Positions 13,096-23,885 of a stretch of DNA of 64,000 nt are shown piece by piece. How positions within the stretch are numbered: position 1 is the stretch's first letter; each line of letters begins with the position of its first letter. The notes under the pieces are model-generated. The model was not told the DNA's origin. It saw only the letters and a program-made list of their open reading frames with translations, and made no database searches. The stretch is taken from NCBI GenBank assembly GCA_963580285.1, contig OY757015.1:136005804-136069803 (forward strand). The letters are read 5' to 3'. The position numbers and the translations under genes are program-made. Source of the stretch: Lucinisca nassula. Taxonomy: Eukaryota > Mollusca > Bivalvia > Lucinida > Lucinidae.

Positions 13096-13132
13096 AAAAT
13101 TATGAACAAAGCCACTTTGACCTCGAACATGA

Positions 13133-13216
13133 AGTATAGTTCACTCAACTCTGATCGATCATTTTCTTCCCAAGGTATAGTTCACTCAACTCTGATCGAT
13201 CGTTTTCTTCCCAAGG
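13133..13216 (+). repeat. 42-bp tandem duplication
   Basis: Two adjacent copies of a unit beginning gtatagttcactcaactctg, differing by one base (gatcgatcatt / gatcgatcgtt). Confidence 0.85.
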
Positions 13217-13889
13217 TAGGTAATACGGACCAAAAATACGAGTTACAAAGACATACAGAACATGAATGACCTAGAGAGAAAGGCACGAATTAAACGATGA
13301 AAATAATGTCTAAATTATAATCTTAGAAGGACAGGAGCAAGGACTACGAGAGTGGTAACTTGTATCGTATTTTCGTTCATTAATACCACTGATCGTCCCT
13401 AGGCGGGTTATTTTGCGTTTGCCATTCAATGTTTTTGTAAGTGCCTTCATATCGCTAAGTGTTTCTATGCTTTCGGTGGTTGTGTTCCTTATGATTTTTC
13501 CTACGTTAAAGAAAAGCCACAGTTTAACATAAAATGCAAAGTGATACAGGAAGCCAAGCGCAGATGAGATCTGTTTTGCATAAACTTGGTACTTTTTAAT
13601 CCAAGGCTGATCTTAGAAATCAAGTTCCTGACCATAATTTTGAAATAACGGTCGAAGTTAGAACTATATATTACCTTACACTGTCATGATAATGAGTCCG
13701 TCAAAATTAAGACAAAATCACCCTCTGATTCAAGAACTATCGCACTGATAGGAAGCTGTCAAGCGATGGCGAAACTGATGCAACACTGATGTTTAACTTG
13801 ATTCACAATGAAAAAGAGAATGAAAACGAGAAAGAAAGAGAACAAGGCAACGCAAGCATAGCATCCCCTCGCAACTGCATACCATTCAT

Positions 13890-14832
13890 CAACATGAAGG
13901 TTTGAAGCTTCTACGATGATAACTGTGTATTCTATCCTGTTCATAAGGTTTTTAAGGTCAAGTCCACAGTGACATTGACCTCTGACCACTGACCTTGAAA
14001 GTCAAAAGGGTTCATCGTCTCTCCATGGGGAACATTTGTGGAAGGTCTGAAGCTTCTACGAAGATAATTGTGTATTCTATCCTGTTCACAAGGTTTTTAA
14101 GGTCAAGTACATTGTGACCTTTGACATTTGACCATTGACCTTGAATATCAATAGGGTTCATCGTCTTTCCATGGGGAATATTTGTCGAATGTTTGAAGCT
14201 TCTACGAGGATAACTGTGTATTCTATCTTGTCCACAAGGTTTTTTAAGGTCAAGTTCATTGTGACCTTGACCTTTGACCCTTGAACTTGCAAATCAATAG
14301 GTTCATCATCTTTCCCTGGTGAACATTTGTGGAAGGTCTGAAGCTTCTACGAAGATAACTGTGTCTTCTATCCTGTTCACAAGGTTTTTAAGGTCAAGTT
14401 CATTGTGACCTTGACCTTTAACCCTTGACCTTGAAAATCAATAGGGTTCATCGTCTTTCCATGGGGAACATTTGTGGAAGGTTTGAAGCTTTTACAAGGA
14501 TAACTGTGGCCCCTATCCTGTTCACAAGGTTTTTAAGATCAAGTTAACTGTGACCTTGACCTTTGACCCTTGACCTTGAAAATCAATAGGGTCTATCGTC
14601 TTTCCATGAGGAACATTTGTGGAAGGTTTGAAAATTTTAGGATAATCTGTTTGTCTTCTATCCTGTTAACAAGGTTTTTAATGTCAAGGCCATTGTGACC
14701 TTGATCTTTGACTTTTGACTTGAAAATCAATAAGGGTCACTGTCTTTCCATGGGGAACATTTGTGGCAGGTTTGAAGCTTTTACAATGAAAACTTTGTCT
14801 TCTATCGTGTTCACAAGGTTCCGGACGGACAC
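13890..14832. repeat. Satellite 4: about 145-bp tandem units
   Basis: The block acaaggtttttaaggtcaag and its variants recur near 13945, 14088, 14237, 14382, 14524, 14669 and 14816, with gggttcatcgtctttccatg and gtggaaggtttgaagctt between them. The array ends ggttccggacggacacacac. Confidence 0.88.
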
Positions 14833-14995
14833 ACACTAACACACAAACATACACACGGGCGCACGACACCGATGCTTTATCCCCGTCACAACGTTGTCGC
14901 GAGGGGATTTTAAAGAACAATCCCCGGAAAAGCTAGATAAATCCACGACATTCGCTGCAAAGTTTGCATGAAGATAGAAAACATGCGATTCTTAC

Positions 14996-15119
14996 GTGAA
15001 ATTGCACAGCCTTTCATCATCTCCGAGGGGACAGTTTCGATGACCATCACAAAGATATTTCGTGGGCAGGCATATGGCTGATTGCAAACATCTATACCGT
15101 GAATCACAGGATCTCGTGT
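14996..15119 (-). CDS. Receptor exon 13: last LDLa module before the LRR domain
   Basis: 124 bp, acceptor ATAATGACAG after a long pyrimidine tract, donor GTAAGA; phase 1 to phase 2, which neighbouring exons 12 and 14 demand. It encodes SCDSRYRCLQSAICLPTKYL, CDGHRNCPLGDDERLC and NF, with the final codon AC+A (Thr) running into the CPDGC cap of exon 14. It lies just right of the 145-bp satellite and left of the Ty3 element. Confidence 0.9.
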
Positions 15120-15429
15120 CTGTCATTATTGATGAAAAAAAAAAAGCAACTGTTATTTATCACTTTACCAGGAAACCAATAGTTTGGACATCTTTTTTCG
15201 CTAATAAGGCGAAAAACGACAAACATAAAAACCATAATAAAAGTCAAAGCACAAGAAGCATTGTAAAATGAGAAATTTAGGTTCTATTCATAATTGTCAT
15301 ACGGTTGTTAGAAGTTTTTTTTTCAAAAGCTAGCCTTGTACTTGAGTTGGCGTAATGATATGTCATTTTATAGACAAGATTTTTGCGGAAGTATGTATAC
15401 TGCATTTGTATGCAATTACCTGGGTGAAT

Positions 15430-15580
15430 TTGTTTGTTTGTATTGGAGTTTTAACGGCCCAGTAAACACAATTTAGGTCATTTTTGAGCCGGTCAGTTTA
15501 CCTATCCATACTTTTCCTAGGCGGGCTTATACTTAAGCGGTTAGCCAGTACAGTACACATTCTTTCGCCAGAAATCTTTG
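15430..15580 (-). mobile_element. SINE second family, fragment
   Basis: Tail and part of the body (ggagttttaacggcccagta, ccagtacagtacacattctt); head missing. Lies between receptor exon 13 and the Ty3 element. Confidence 0.6.
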
Positions 15581-15777
15581 GGCGAAGAGGGAAGGGTGAG
15601 AAAATACAGCTTTTATTCACTTACTCATATTTTTCTAGGCATGTATCATCGTTCCTTAAATTTGTTGAATTAAACCAATACTATACACGTATTTGGACAT
15701 AAACGATAAATGGTTATAAAATCTCAAATAAACACGATTTGAGTGGAAATGTAAATGAATGTCAAAGTCACACTAGG

Positions 15778-15955
15778 TGTAATATTTATGGCTGGAATTG
15801 CCACATTTTAGGTTTAAATATCAGCACAAATCGCACAGCGTCAAGCACGATATTTATTACAGGAAACAAGGGACGGTCACATATCAACACGAATACAATA
15901 TGACAAAGTCGGACAACTATAGCAACGTTGACTATTGGAACGTTGAAACCTAACA
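15778..15955 (-). repeat. 3' LTR of the Ty3-type element
   Basis: 178 bp, same TG...CA ends as the 5' LTR. It is preceded on the element's strand by a purine-rich stretch GTGGAAGGG just outside the LTR (about 15958-15968), a plausible polypurine tract for plus-strand priming. Confidence 0.95.
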
Positions 15956-16326
15956 TAAACCCTTCCACTAAATTAACACATGTAGAATAAACATGTATTA
16001 CCAATTTTAAAAAGTATGTAAAGTGTAAACATCTTATCATGAAAGTGTATATGTATACTGAAACTCAGAATGATTGAAGTAAGGAACAACATGTGTTCTG
16101 TCTGTCCAGTATGGATAACAGCTGTTCAGTCTTTCTTCAGTACCATAAGTTCTGTTTCTCTCCAGTATGAATAGGTATGAGTTTATGGTTTCTTTCCCAA
16201 ATGACTAGACATTGAATGACATAGAACATGTAACACATACTTAAACCTTAGGAAGAACCTTAGGTTCTTTTGACTACACAGGGCATTATTATGGCCCTTA
16301 AGCACAGTGTAGTCACACTGAAAACT
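15956..16326 (-). other. Untranslated 3' region of the Ty3-type element
   Basis: About 370 bp between the integrase stop and the 3' LTR. No env-like frame and no recognisable domain. It contains a short imperfect repeat of cagtatg / cagtctttc type near 16110-16170. Confidence 0.6.
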
Positions 16327-17025
16327 TTAAAGATTCAATTTTACCACAGGTTTACGTTCACGCACAGGATAACGTCGTTCCACGGAGATTACACCACCAG
16401 GCTGCTGAGTTACTGGTGATACTGGTTTCCTCGGCGTTGGCCCAACGATCACAGCAGGGGATTTAGCGATCTGCTGCGATTCAACTGATTTCTCCACGGG
16501 ATCTGGAAAATCTAATCCAGTGTTAATATCGCTCATAATTCCCTCTCTCATAGGAATGTTCGAATCCTGGATCTGATCCGCATGACGTCTCCAAGTAACA
16601 TCAGGCGCTTCATCCACACGATACGATACTGGACCCGTTTTCTCCCTGATAACACCCGGAATCCATTGTTCCGAGCCGCCACGATAGTCTTTCACTGCTA
16701 TTGTAGAACCAAGGTCATACTGTCTATCAATAGTTGACCTCACCATTTTCGACTGGGACTTACCAACTTTCTCCGCAAGGTTTGGTTTGATTAAATCAAG
16801 TCTTGTTGTAAGTGTACGTCCAAGGAATAATGTCGCAGGGCATTCTCCAGTTGTCGTATGCACTGTGTTACGGTACATAATTAAGAATTTGGACAGTTTT
16901 GTTTGCACAGTTCCTGAATCTGATTTGGCTGCTTTCATTGCCTGTTTGAAAGTCTGTACAAAGCGTTCAGCAAGTCCGTTTGTTTTGGGATTGTAGGGGG
17001 AACTGGTTATATGTTTTACCCCCAT
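16327..17025 (-). pseudogene. Integrase C-terminal part, displaced by a frameshift
   Basis: 232 codons continuing the integrase core in a frame one base off from the upstream pol frame. It starts with the region around NPKTNGLAERFVQTF, containing the third catalytic acid (E in AER), and ends in a basic tail (ERRYPVRERKPVVKLNL). The break coincides with a five-base C run at 17019-17023 (G run on the coding strand), so a one-base length change is the simplest cause. It could be real inactivation or a consensus error. Confidence 0.88.
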
Positions 17026-19060
17026 AACCTTTCAAAAATGAGTTCATCTCTTCTGACACAAAGTTCGGGGCATTGTCACTCACCAGCGAATCTGGTAATC
17101 CGTAGTCAGCAAATACTGATCGCAGTTCTTCAATCACTTTAGATGAAGACGTAGTTTTCATCTCCTTCACGATTGGCCATTTGGAATTAGCGCCCACTAT
17201 GACTAAAAACATTGAACCCATAAATGGACCTGCAAAGTCAATATGAATCCGAGACCAAACTTTATTCGGATACTCCCATGGATGTATAGGTGCCTCTGGG
17301 GGACTTTTCTTATTTGTCAAACAAGAGGAGCATGATTTGGCAAGTTTCTCTATGTCCTTGTCAATACCTGGCCACCATACATAACTTCTAGCTAATGTCT
17401 TCATTTTTACCATACCAAGATGAGCTGAATGCAGTTCATGTAGAACACATGCGCGTAACTTTGGAGGTATTACCACACGCAGACCCCATATCAAACATCC
17501 TTGATGTAATGTCAGTTCATTACGTCGACTGTAATATGGCTCTAAGTCTTTATCACAATTGTCATTCCACCCCCTTGCTACTGCATCATAAACACGTGAC
17601 AGGTGCTTGTCTCGAACAGTTGCATGATGAACCGATTTAGCAGTAACAGGAAGCGATTCAAAGTGCGACACATAGAACACGTCTGTAGAGTCTTGTTCAT
17701 TACGCTTGGGTTTACTGTGTACTGGAAGTCTCGATAAACTATCACAGTTACCGTGGGTTTTAGTGTTCTTATATCTGATATCGTAATCGTGACCAGCTAG
17801 AAAAAGCGCATACCGCTGAAGTCTTGCTGCAGTTGTAGCGTTAACTCCCTTTGATGGGCTGAATATGGACAATAAATGACGATGATCCGTTATAAGTGTG
17901 AAATGCCTGCCCGTCAAGTACAAGTGCATTTTCTTCACACCCCACACTATCGCCAAAGCTTCCTTGTCTATCTGACTATAGCGTTTTTCAGCGTTGTTTA
18001 AAGATCTCGACGCGAATGCTATCGGTCGTTCCTCTCCATCTGGCATTACGTGATTAAGGACACACCCCAAACCATACGAGCTCGCGTCACATGCCAGAGT
18101 TACTGGAAGTTCTTGGTTATAATGAGTTAATACAAGATCTGACGTGATCAGTCGTTTAACTTCACTGACAGCATCTTCACATTGCTGAGTCCACTTCCAC
18201 TTTTTACCTGTTTCCAAGAGTTCATGAAGAGGCCTAAGAATTGTCGATAAATTCGGCAAAAATCTGGAATAATACTGTACGAGCCCTAAGAATGATCTTA
18301 ACTGTTCAACATTTTCAATTTTAGGAGCATTTACGACAGCATCAATTTTACTTTGACACTCGTGTAGTCCATTTTTATCAATTTCATGACCACAAAAAGT
18401 GACTTTCTCTTTGAAAAATTTACATTTTTCCACATTTGCTCTCAACCCATTTTCAGAAAGGCGTTGAAATACAAGTTCCAGATTCTCTAAACGTTCTTGA
18501 TCTGTTTTACCCGTGACAATCATATCGTCTAAAATAACCTGAGTACAGGGTATACCTGCCATGATCTGCTCAATTGTTCGTTGAAAAATGGCTGGTGCCG
18601 ATGCATTTCCGTATGCTAATCTAGTGTAGCGAAATAACCCCTTATGTGTATTTATGGTTAACAGTTCCTTTGTACTATCATCAACTTCAATCTGCAGATA
18701 AGCATCTTTTAAATCTATTTTCGAAAACATCTGACCTTCAGACAGAGATACAAATATATCCTCGGTACGGGGCAGTGGATATCTATCAATTTCTAATGCC
18801 GGATTGATTGTGACCTTAAAATCTCCGCACACGCGCACATTACCATTGGACTTAATTACTGGAACTATGGGTGTGGCCCACTCACTATAAGGGACCTTTT
18901 CTAGTACCCCTGAAACAATCAGTTTATCTAGTTCTTTATCAATTTTGGGCTTGAGTGCATAGGGTACCGGCCTAGCTTTTACAAATTTTGGTTTAGTGTT
19001 TGCTTTCAAATGCAACTTTGCCTTGACATTCTTTAATTTACCCAATTCAGGCAAAATACA
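16967..19060 (-). CDS. pol: Pol: reverse transcriptase, RNase H and integrase (front part)
   Basis: Open in the -1 frame relative to Gag. The shared window is 19034-19060, between an in-frame TGA at 19061-19063 and the Gag stop. There is no obvious ATG, so expression probably needs frameshifting. RT shows SKIDLKDAY and an active-site box ILDD (Ile where Tyr is usual). RNase H shows CDASSYGLG and TDHRHLL. Integrase starts with an HHCC finger (H-x3-H ... C-x2-C), then the first two core acids in HIDFAGP and SDNAPNF. After that the frame runs into unrelated residues and stops; the rest of integrase continues in another frame from 17025. Confidence 0.9.
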   Translation of the reverse strand, partial: CILPELGKLKNVKAKLHLKANTKPKFVKARPVPYALKPKIDKELDKLIVSGVLEKVPYSEWATPIVPVIKSNGNVRVCGDFKVTINPALEIDRYPLPRTEDIFVSLSEGQMFSKIDLKDAYLQIEVDDSTKELLTINTHKGLFRYTRLAYGNASAPAIFQRTIEQIMAGIPCTQVILDDMIVTGKTDQERLENLELVFQRLSENGLRANVEKCKFFKEKVTFCGHEIDKNGLHECQSKIDAVVNAPKIENVEQLRSFLGLVQYYSRFLPNLSTILRPLHELLETGKKWKWTQQCEDAVSEVKRLITSDLVLTHYNQELPVTLACDASSYGLGCVLNHVMPDGEERPIAFASRSLNNAEKRYSQIDKEALAIVWGVKKMHLYLTGRHFTLITDHRHLLSIFSPSKGVNATTAARLQRYALFLAGHDYDIRYKNTKTHGNCDSLSRLPVHSKPKRNEQDSTDVFYVSHFESLPVTAKSVHHATVRDKHLSRVYDAVARGWNDNCDKDLEPYYSRRNELTLHQGCLIWGLRVVIPPKLRACVLHELHSAHLGMVKMKTLARSYVWWPGIDKDIEKLAKSCSSCLTNKKSPPEAPIHPWEYPNKVWSRIHIDFAGPFMGSMFLVIVGANSKWPIVKEMKTTSSSKVIEELRSVFADYGLPDSLVSDNAPNFVSEEMNSFLKGYGGKTYNQFPLQSQNKRTC

Positions 19061-20286
19061 TCACTGTATTTAGTTGTCAACTGTTCAACCCTTTTCAATG
19101 GTTGGAAGTTCAGCGCATTTATTGTAACAGTATCTAATTTTAATTCGTGCAACCATTCTCTACCAAATAACGGGTTTTCTCCATTTTGTACTACATATAA
19201 GTTTAACTGTTTCGTCTGACCTTCTAATGACACATCACCGTTTATGTGAATTTGTTCTCCAGAATATGATTTCAATTTCAAATCAGTATCTTTCAGTGTT
19301 AAATCTTGAAAATGTTTCTTATAATCAGCTTCTGAGATTACTGAAACACCTGCGCCAGTGTCTAATTCCATTTTTGATTCAGTACCATTAATACATGGTT
19401 TTAGGTATATTGCCTCTCTTTTAGCTTTGGATGTATTGGCGGTTACTGTTTTCAAAAATTCAGTTTCTGAATCACTGCTACTATCACTGTCAGTTTGTTC
19501 AGCTTCCAAGCTATGAATTTGCTGTTTCTTAAACTGTGGTTTGCATGCTGGTGAAATATGTCCAACCTTGTTACATTTATAACATGTAGCTGTTTTAAAT
19601 TTACAATCTTGAGGTCTATGATTTTTTCTAGCACAATGAAAGCAAATAAAATCAACTTCTTGTGACTTTTTCTGCAGTTTATTGTCAGATTTAGGTTTCT
19701 GCAGCTGTTTCTGATTTTTGTACTTCTTAAATTTAATTTTATTGACTGGCAAAGCTTGTTTAGCTTGCAGTTCAACCACGTCCTTGGATGCTGACTCCAT
19801 GGCTAAAGCAGTTTCTAATGCTTGTTCATAGGTCAAATCAGAAATTGACAGTAATTTCTTCTGTATCGCTTCATTGCGTAACCCACACACAAAACGGTCT
19901 CTAAGGCTGTCTTTCAAATTACCACTACATTCACAAAATTCTGAAAGTTTACGCAAGGCCACATTAAAGTCTTTTACGCTTTCATCGTGGTGTTGGTCTC
20001 TTTTGTGGAATCTGAACCTCTCTGCGATTACAATGGGCTTCGGGTTGAAATGTGTCTCTAAGAGGGTACATAATGCGCCGTAAGTTTTAGTTGAAGGTAA
20101 ATCTGGGTGACAGATATCTCGTAAAAGTCTGTACGTACTGCTGCCAATTAATGCAAGTAATGCTGGGACCTGTTTTTCCACAGCAACATCATTGGCAAGG
20201 AAATATTGATCAAGTCTCTCTTTATAACATTGCCATGATTCTGTATTTGAATCAAAACAGTCAATTTTTCCAATTTGGAAGGCCAT
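19033..20286 (-). CDS. gag: Gag-protease polyprotein of the Ty3-type element
   Basis: 417 codons starting 166 bases inside the PBS. The N-terminal 160 residues are a helical capsid-like region. Basic linkers lead to two CCHC zinc knuckles (residues about 215-228 and 235-248, each C-x2-C-x4-H-x4-C) that would bind element RNA. A retropepsin-like domain follows with LDTGAG at about 308-313 and a later LFGREWL flap-side motif. The protease is thus fused to Gag, and the polymerase follows in the -1 frame. The frame is open throughout. Confidence 0.93.
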   Translation of the reverse strand: MAFQIGKIDCFDSNTESWQCYKERLDQYFLANDVAVEKQVPALLALIGSSTYRLLRDICHPDLPSTKTYGALCTLLETHFNPKPIVIAERFRFHKRDQHHDESVKDFNVALRKLSEFCECSGNLKDSLRDRFVCGLRNEAIQKKLLSISDLTYEQALETALAMESASKDVVELQAKQALPVNKIKFKKYKNQKQLQKPKSDNKLQKKSQEVDFICFHCARKNHRPQDCKFKTATCYKCNKVGHISPACKPQFKKQQIHSLEAEQTDSDSSSDSETEFLKTVTANTSKAKREAIYLKPCINGTESKMELDTGAGVSVISEADYKKHFQDLTLKDTDLKLKSYSGEQIHINGDVSLEGQTKQLNLYVVQNGENPLFGREWLHELKLDTVTINALNFQPLKRVEQLTTKYSDVFCLNWVN

Positions 20287-20452
20287 ATTGACAGTTTTAT
20301 GGTCGACAGTTTATACCGGATAAAATTATTCGGACCACGTTTACACTACACCGGTGAAATTCCGAGTCGGTAAATCGTTGAAATTTCCAATATTCGACAG
20401 TTCTCTGGTTTGTTACTACACAGGAACATATATCGACAGTTTCTCTAGTTTA

Positions 20453-20463
20453 TCTCGTCGCCA
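20453..20463 (-). promoter_or_regulatory. Primer-binding site, tRNA-Ser type
   Basis: Three bases after the 5' LTR the minus strand reads TGGCGACGAGA. The first ten bases are complementary to CTCGTCG+CCA, the 3' end of animal tRNA-Ser(GCU). Use of tRNA-Ser is typical of Mag-like Ty3 elements (from family knowledge). Confidence 0.7.
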
Positions 20464-20466
20464 ATA

Positions 20467-20644
20467 TGTAATATTTATGGCTGAAATTGCCTCATTTTAG
20501 GTTTAAATATCAGCACAAATCGCACAGCGTCAAGCACGATATTTATTACAGGAAACAAGGGACGGTCACATATCAACACGAATACAATATAACAAAGTCG
20601 GACAACTATAGCAACGTTGACTATTGGAACGTTGAAACCTAACA
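20467..20644 (-). repeat. 5' LTR of the Ty3-type element
   Basis: 178 bp; reading the minus strand it starts TGTTAGGTTTC and ends AAATATTACA. It is identical to the other LTR except for three substitutions. It is short for a Ty3-type LTR. I could not assign promoter or polyadenylation signals inside it with confidence. Confidence 0.95.
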
Positions 20645-21647
20645 CTAGGGTTTGTATGAACACATATTTTATTGGCGGTGGTAACAGTCCGCAGTGCCTT
20701 TGAAAACGCCCGTGGCAGCATAGAATGATAGATAGAATCTGTTATCAATAAAAGAAACAAGTTAAATGTATTTTATTAAGGACCAATCCTTCAAAAGCAG
20801 AAAATATAACTGACTAGATGTTAAGGTCAAACAGAACAACAACAACAAGAACAAACAAACCATACGTTCACCAATAGCACATATTGGAATGCCGTTTAAT
20901 TATGTCGTCTGCTGAATCTGCTTGCAAACCTTTCAAAAATATTTTTGGATACAGGCAAACTGTGTGGACCTGATCAGAGTCTGAAATGGATCCACACTGT
21001 TAGCAATAATGACTCTCAAAGTAACCAGCGGACGACAAGGCAGATGATAACTGTTGTGATTGGTATTTTTAGGTATATTATATAATAAACTGCAAAAGAG
21101 CGACCGTCTCGTGTCGTCTAGCATTGAAGGGACTATCCGGGCACATGAGGTCAAATTATCATTTGAGACGTAATTATAAAGTTGAAGATCGGATATGTGC
21201 GAAAAGATCATTATCGCAAAGGCGGCAAAGAAAAGTTCAAATGCAATTTTTTTAACATTTTCACTTAACCCTTAAAATGTCACGAAAAACTGCATCTGAA
21301 AATGTCGTCTGCTTATGTCGTCTACTGCGTATTCTTGCCAACATTTCAAAAATATTTTTGTATACAGGCAAACAGAGTGAGACCTGGTCAGACAGCTCAT
21401 ACAGAAGCAGTCTGATCATGGTTCACAATGTTTGTAAGATAACATTTAAATTTACCAGCAGACGTCAAAGTAGACGACAACTGTTTTGACTGGCAGTTTA
21501 TGGGTTAAAACAAAAAATCTGGACGCCGGGGATAATGCAATTATGCTCCTGTCATTTCTTACAAGCAAGCTTAATCTCTAATTTTAATTCCTAGTTATCT
21601 TCCACGGAGTTGTATCTATGTACCATAATGGCAATACATGTACATAC

Positions 21648-21764
21648 CACATTGTTCCTCATCTTCACCATGCTGACAATGCCATGTTCCATCGCAAACA
21701 AATCGTGATTCCAGACAGAAACTATTCGGACATTTGAAGTAGTCAGCTGGACAGGAATATGATG
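21648..21764 (-). CDS. Receptor exon 12: LDLa module
   Basis: 117 bp, acceptor TTTATCATAG, donor GTATGT; phase 1 on both sides. It is a full LDLa: SCPADYFKCPNSFCLESRFV, CDGTWHCQHGEDEEQC. All six cysteines are present. The C-terminal acidic cage is H-G-E-D-E-E, so the usual first Asp is replaced. The exon precedes intron 12, which contains the Ty3-type retrotransposon. Confidence 0.92.
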
Positions 21765-22228
21765 CTATGATAAAGAAATGAGACAATAAAAATAAACGGA
21801 AAACATTTCCATAGAGAAACACTGCCAAACATTTTATACAAAAGTCAGTCACCACAATTATTCAACATTTGAACAAAAACTACTCTGTCCGATTTAGTTA
21901 ACTAGAGTTTTGTCAGATTACATTAATAAAACACGACAGACTCAGACACCCATCAGGACTGAAAGTGGATCACAAGAGTTGAAATGTGGACGGGCTACTA
22001 GACGCGAGCTGAAACTAGAAAGGGCCTTTAGCAGTCTCCGATTAGTGTTGTTTAAATGTGCTTACCCTGTTTGCAACTAACGACAAGAGCTAGATACACG
22101 ACTTCACGCATAAAGATATCTCAAAGCATCCTCCGTATGTCTACAAGCAACAAAGGCTCTGGTGCTAATATACAGTCTCTTGTGTTATAGTTTCCCTTTC
22201 CTTATGACCTGATAATTTATGTTAATAT

Positions 22229-22702
22229 GTTCTATAAAAGGGTTATCCTTTGGAAGTAAGGAATACACCACAGAAGTGAAAAATATGGAGTGTACATGTT
22301 TTCTGGGCCAGACTAGCTAGTTTCGGCCAATTAGGCCTCATCAGTGACACTCAGATATTTCAAAATTCCACAATGGAATCAATGATCCCAAAGGACAAGA
22401 AAATATAATCTACACTATGATGTAGGGCAGGGAGACGTTTTACCGCCGCCACACATTCCCACACACCAGCTGTAGTGAAGTTAAATATGTTCTATAAAAG
22501 GGTTATCCTTTGGAAGCAAGGAATACACCACAGAAGTGAAAAATATGGAGTGCACATGTTTTCTGGGCCAGACTAGCTAGTTTCGGCCAATTAGGCCTCA
22601 TCAGTGAACCTCAGATATTTTAAAAATTCCACAATGGAATCAATGATCCCAAAGGACAAGAAAATATAATCTACACTATGATGTAGGGCAGGGAGACGTT
22701 TT
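22229..22702 (-). repeat. Family C, two tandem units of 260 bp
   Basis: tgttctataaaagggttatc occurs at 22229 and 22489, and ttcggccaattaggcctcat in each unit. Reverse orientation relative to the 42-kb and 50-kb arrays. Confidence 0.85.
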
Positions 22703-22791
22703 TATTTATGTCTCCAAATGCAATCTTTTCTTCATTTTATCTTGAATGATTTTTCCACTTCATTTATTGAATTTGTCGATCTTTAGCTATA

Positions 22792-23085
22792 TGGGCCCAG
22801 TTGTTCGAAGTATCGTCAGCTTAACAAGCTCGTTTAGGGTCAAAAGGTTAACTGTTCTGGCAGGCACGGTATCTGTAATTTCGGTATTTTTGCTAACCAA
22901 ATATGAGTAGCTTTTGCATATGCAACTGTTACCCACATCGTTTCAGCAAAAATGTGAATAGCTTTTGCATATGCAAAAACTACTCACATTTTTTCAGCAA
23001 ACATATGATATTTTGTCATATTAAATGACCAAAGTTTTGAGGATTCGTTAACTAACGACGTCATTAGTTTTGAACAACTAGCCCA
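22792..23085. mobile_element. Family M8 MITE
   Basis: tgggcccagttgttcgaag at the left against tagttttgaacaactagccca at the right; inner repeats of cttttgcatatgcaa. Confidence 0.78.
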
Positions 23086-23581
23086 TAGTTGTCAGACTGA
23101 CTTATTTATAGAAAATGTGTTAAGAAAATGGCTGAACAATTTGAAAACAGCGAAGGTCCTGATCAGACATGACAGGATGCGGCATCAGACTGGGGTCTGC
23201 AATGTATGCCATGTCCCTTTCATGGGGTTTCCTATCTAAAATGGGATAAAGCTGTTTTTAGTTCTTAGTGGCGATAGAACGTCACCCTGTACCGATCATA
23301 GCGCAGTTTATATTTTTATTTCTTTTTGACTCATTGAACCCTTTGTAGTATAGAACATCTGAAACTCAAAAATAGTTCACTCATCTTTGGAAACGTCATT
23401 ACTGCTTTTGACGAGCCACAAGAGTCATAGTTAATGATCAAAATTTTAACGATATGTTAACTAATGACAGCGTTAGTTTTGAACAACTGGACCCTGCAAT
23501 ATGCATTGGAATGGCAAAGTCTTTCGTCACCAGCTGAATAAATGTCTCTGGCTGGATACATAGCAAAACTAATGGCATCGT

Positions 23582-23885
23582 TCGTTTGTTTGTTTTGGAG
23601 TTTTAAGGCCCAGTCAACACTATTCAGGTCATACCGAGTAGGTCAATTTTGTCTAAACACTATTTTCTTGTATAGGCCTATACATAAGCTGTCAACCAGT
23701 ACAGTGCACATTCTTGCGCAATAAACTGACAAATACCCTTCTTAAATCAGCGGCAGGGAGAGAATGACCATAGAAAAGTTTTCATGATTAATGTCCGCGA
23801 TAGAATGTTGCCGAACCCGAGAGGAATCGAACCTGTAGCCTCCCCTGATCAACAGTCCCTGCTATGCTACCGAGGCCGGAACATA
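23582..23885 (-). mobile_element. tRNA-derived SINE, second family
   Basis: Reverse strand: head near 23885-23815 (ggcctcggtagcatagcagg, B box ggttcgattcc), body gtgcactgtactggttgac, and the same tail as at 39466 (gactgggccttaaaactcc). Confidence 0.75.

Larger units (their letters stand above)
15778..20644 (-). mobile_element. Ty3/Gypsy-type LTR retrotransposon, nearly intact
   Basis: 4867 bp with 178-bp direct LTRs that begin TG and end CA, flanked by the 5-bp duplication CTAGG (15773-15777 and 20645-20649). The three differences seen between the LTRs imply a recent insertion. The primer site next to the 5' LTR fits tRNA-Ser, which with gene order PR-RT-RH-IN suggests the Mag-like lineage. 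It lies in receptor intron 12 in the same orientation as the gene. One frame break in integrase suggests this copy is not autonomous, unless it is an assembly error. Confidence 0.95.

Noticed and set aside
13759..13989. Minus-strand frame with a hydrophobic stretch, considered as the missing exon before exon 14
   Set aside because: It overlaps satellite 4; the phase-consistent LDLa exon at 14996-15119 fills the gap.
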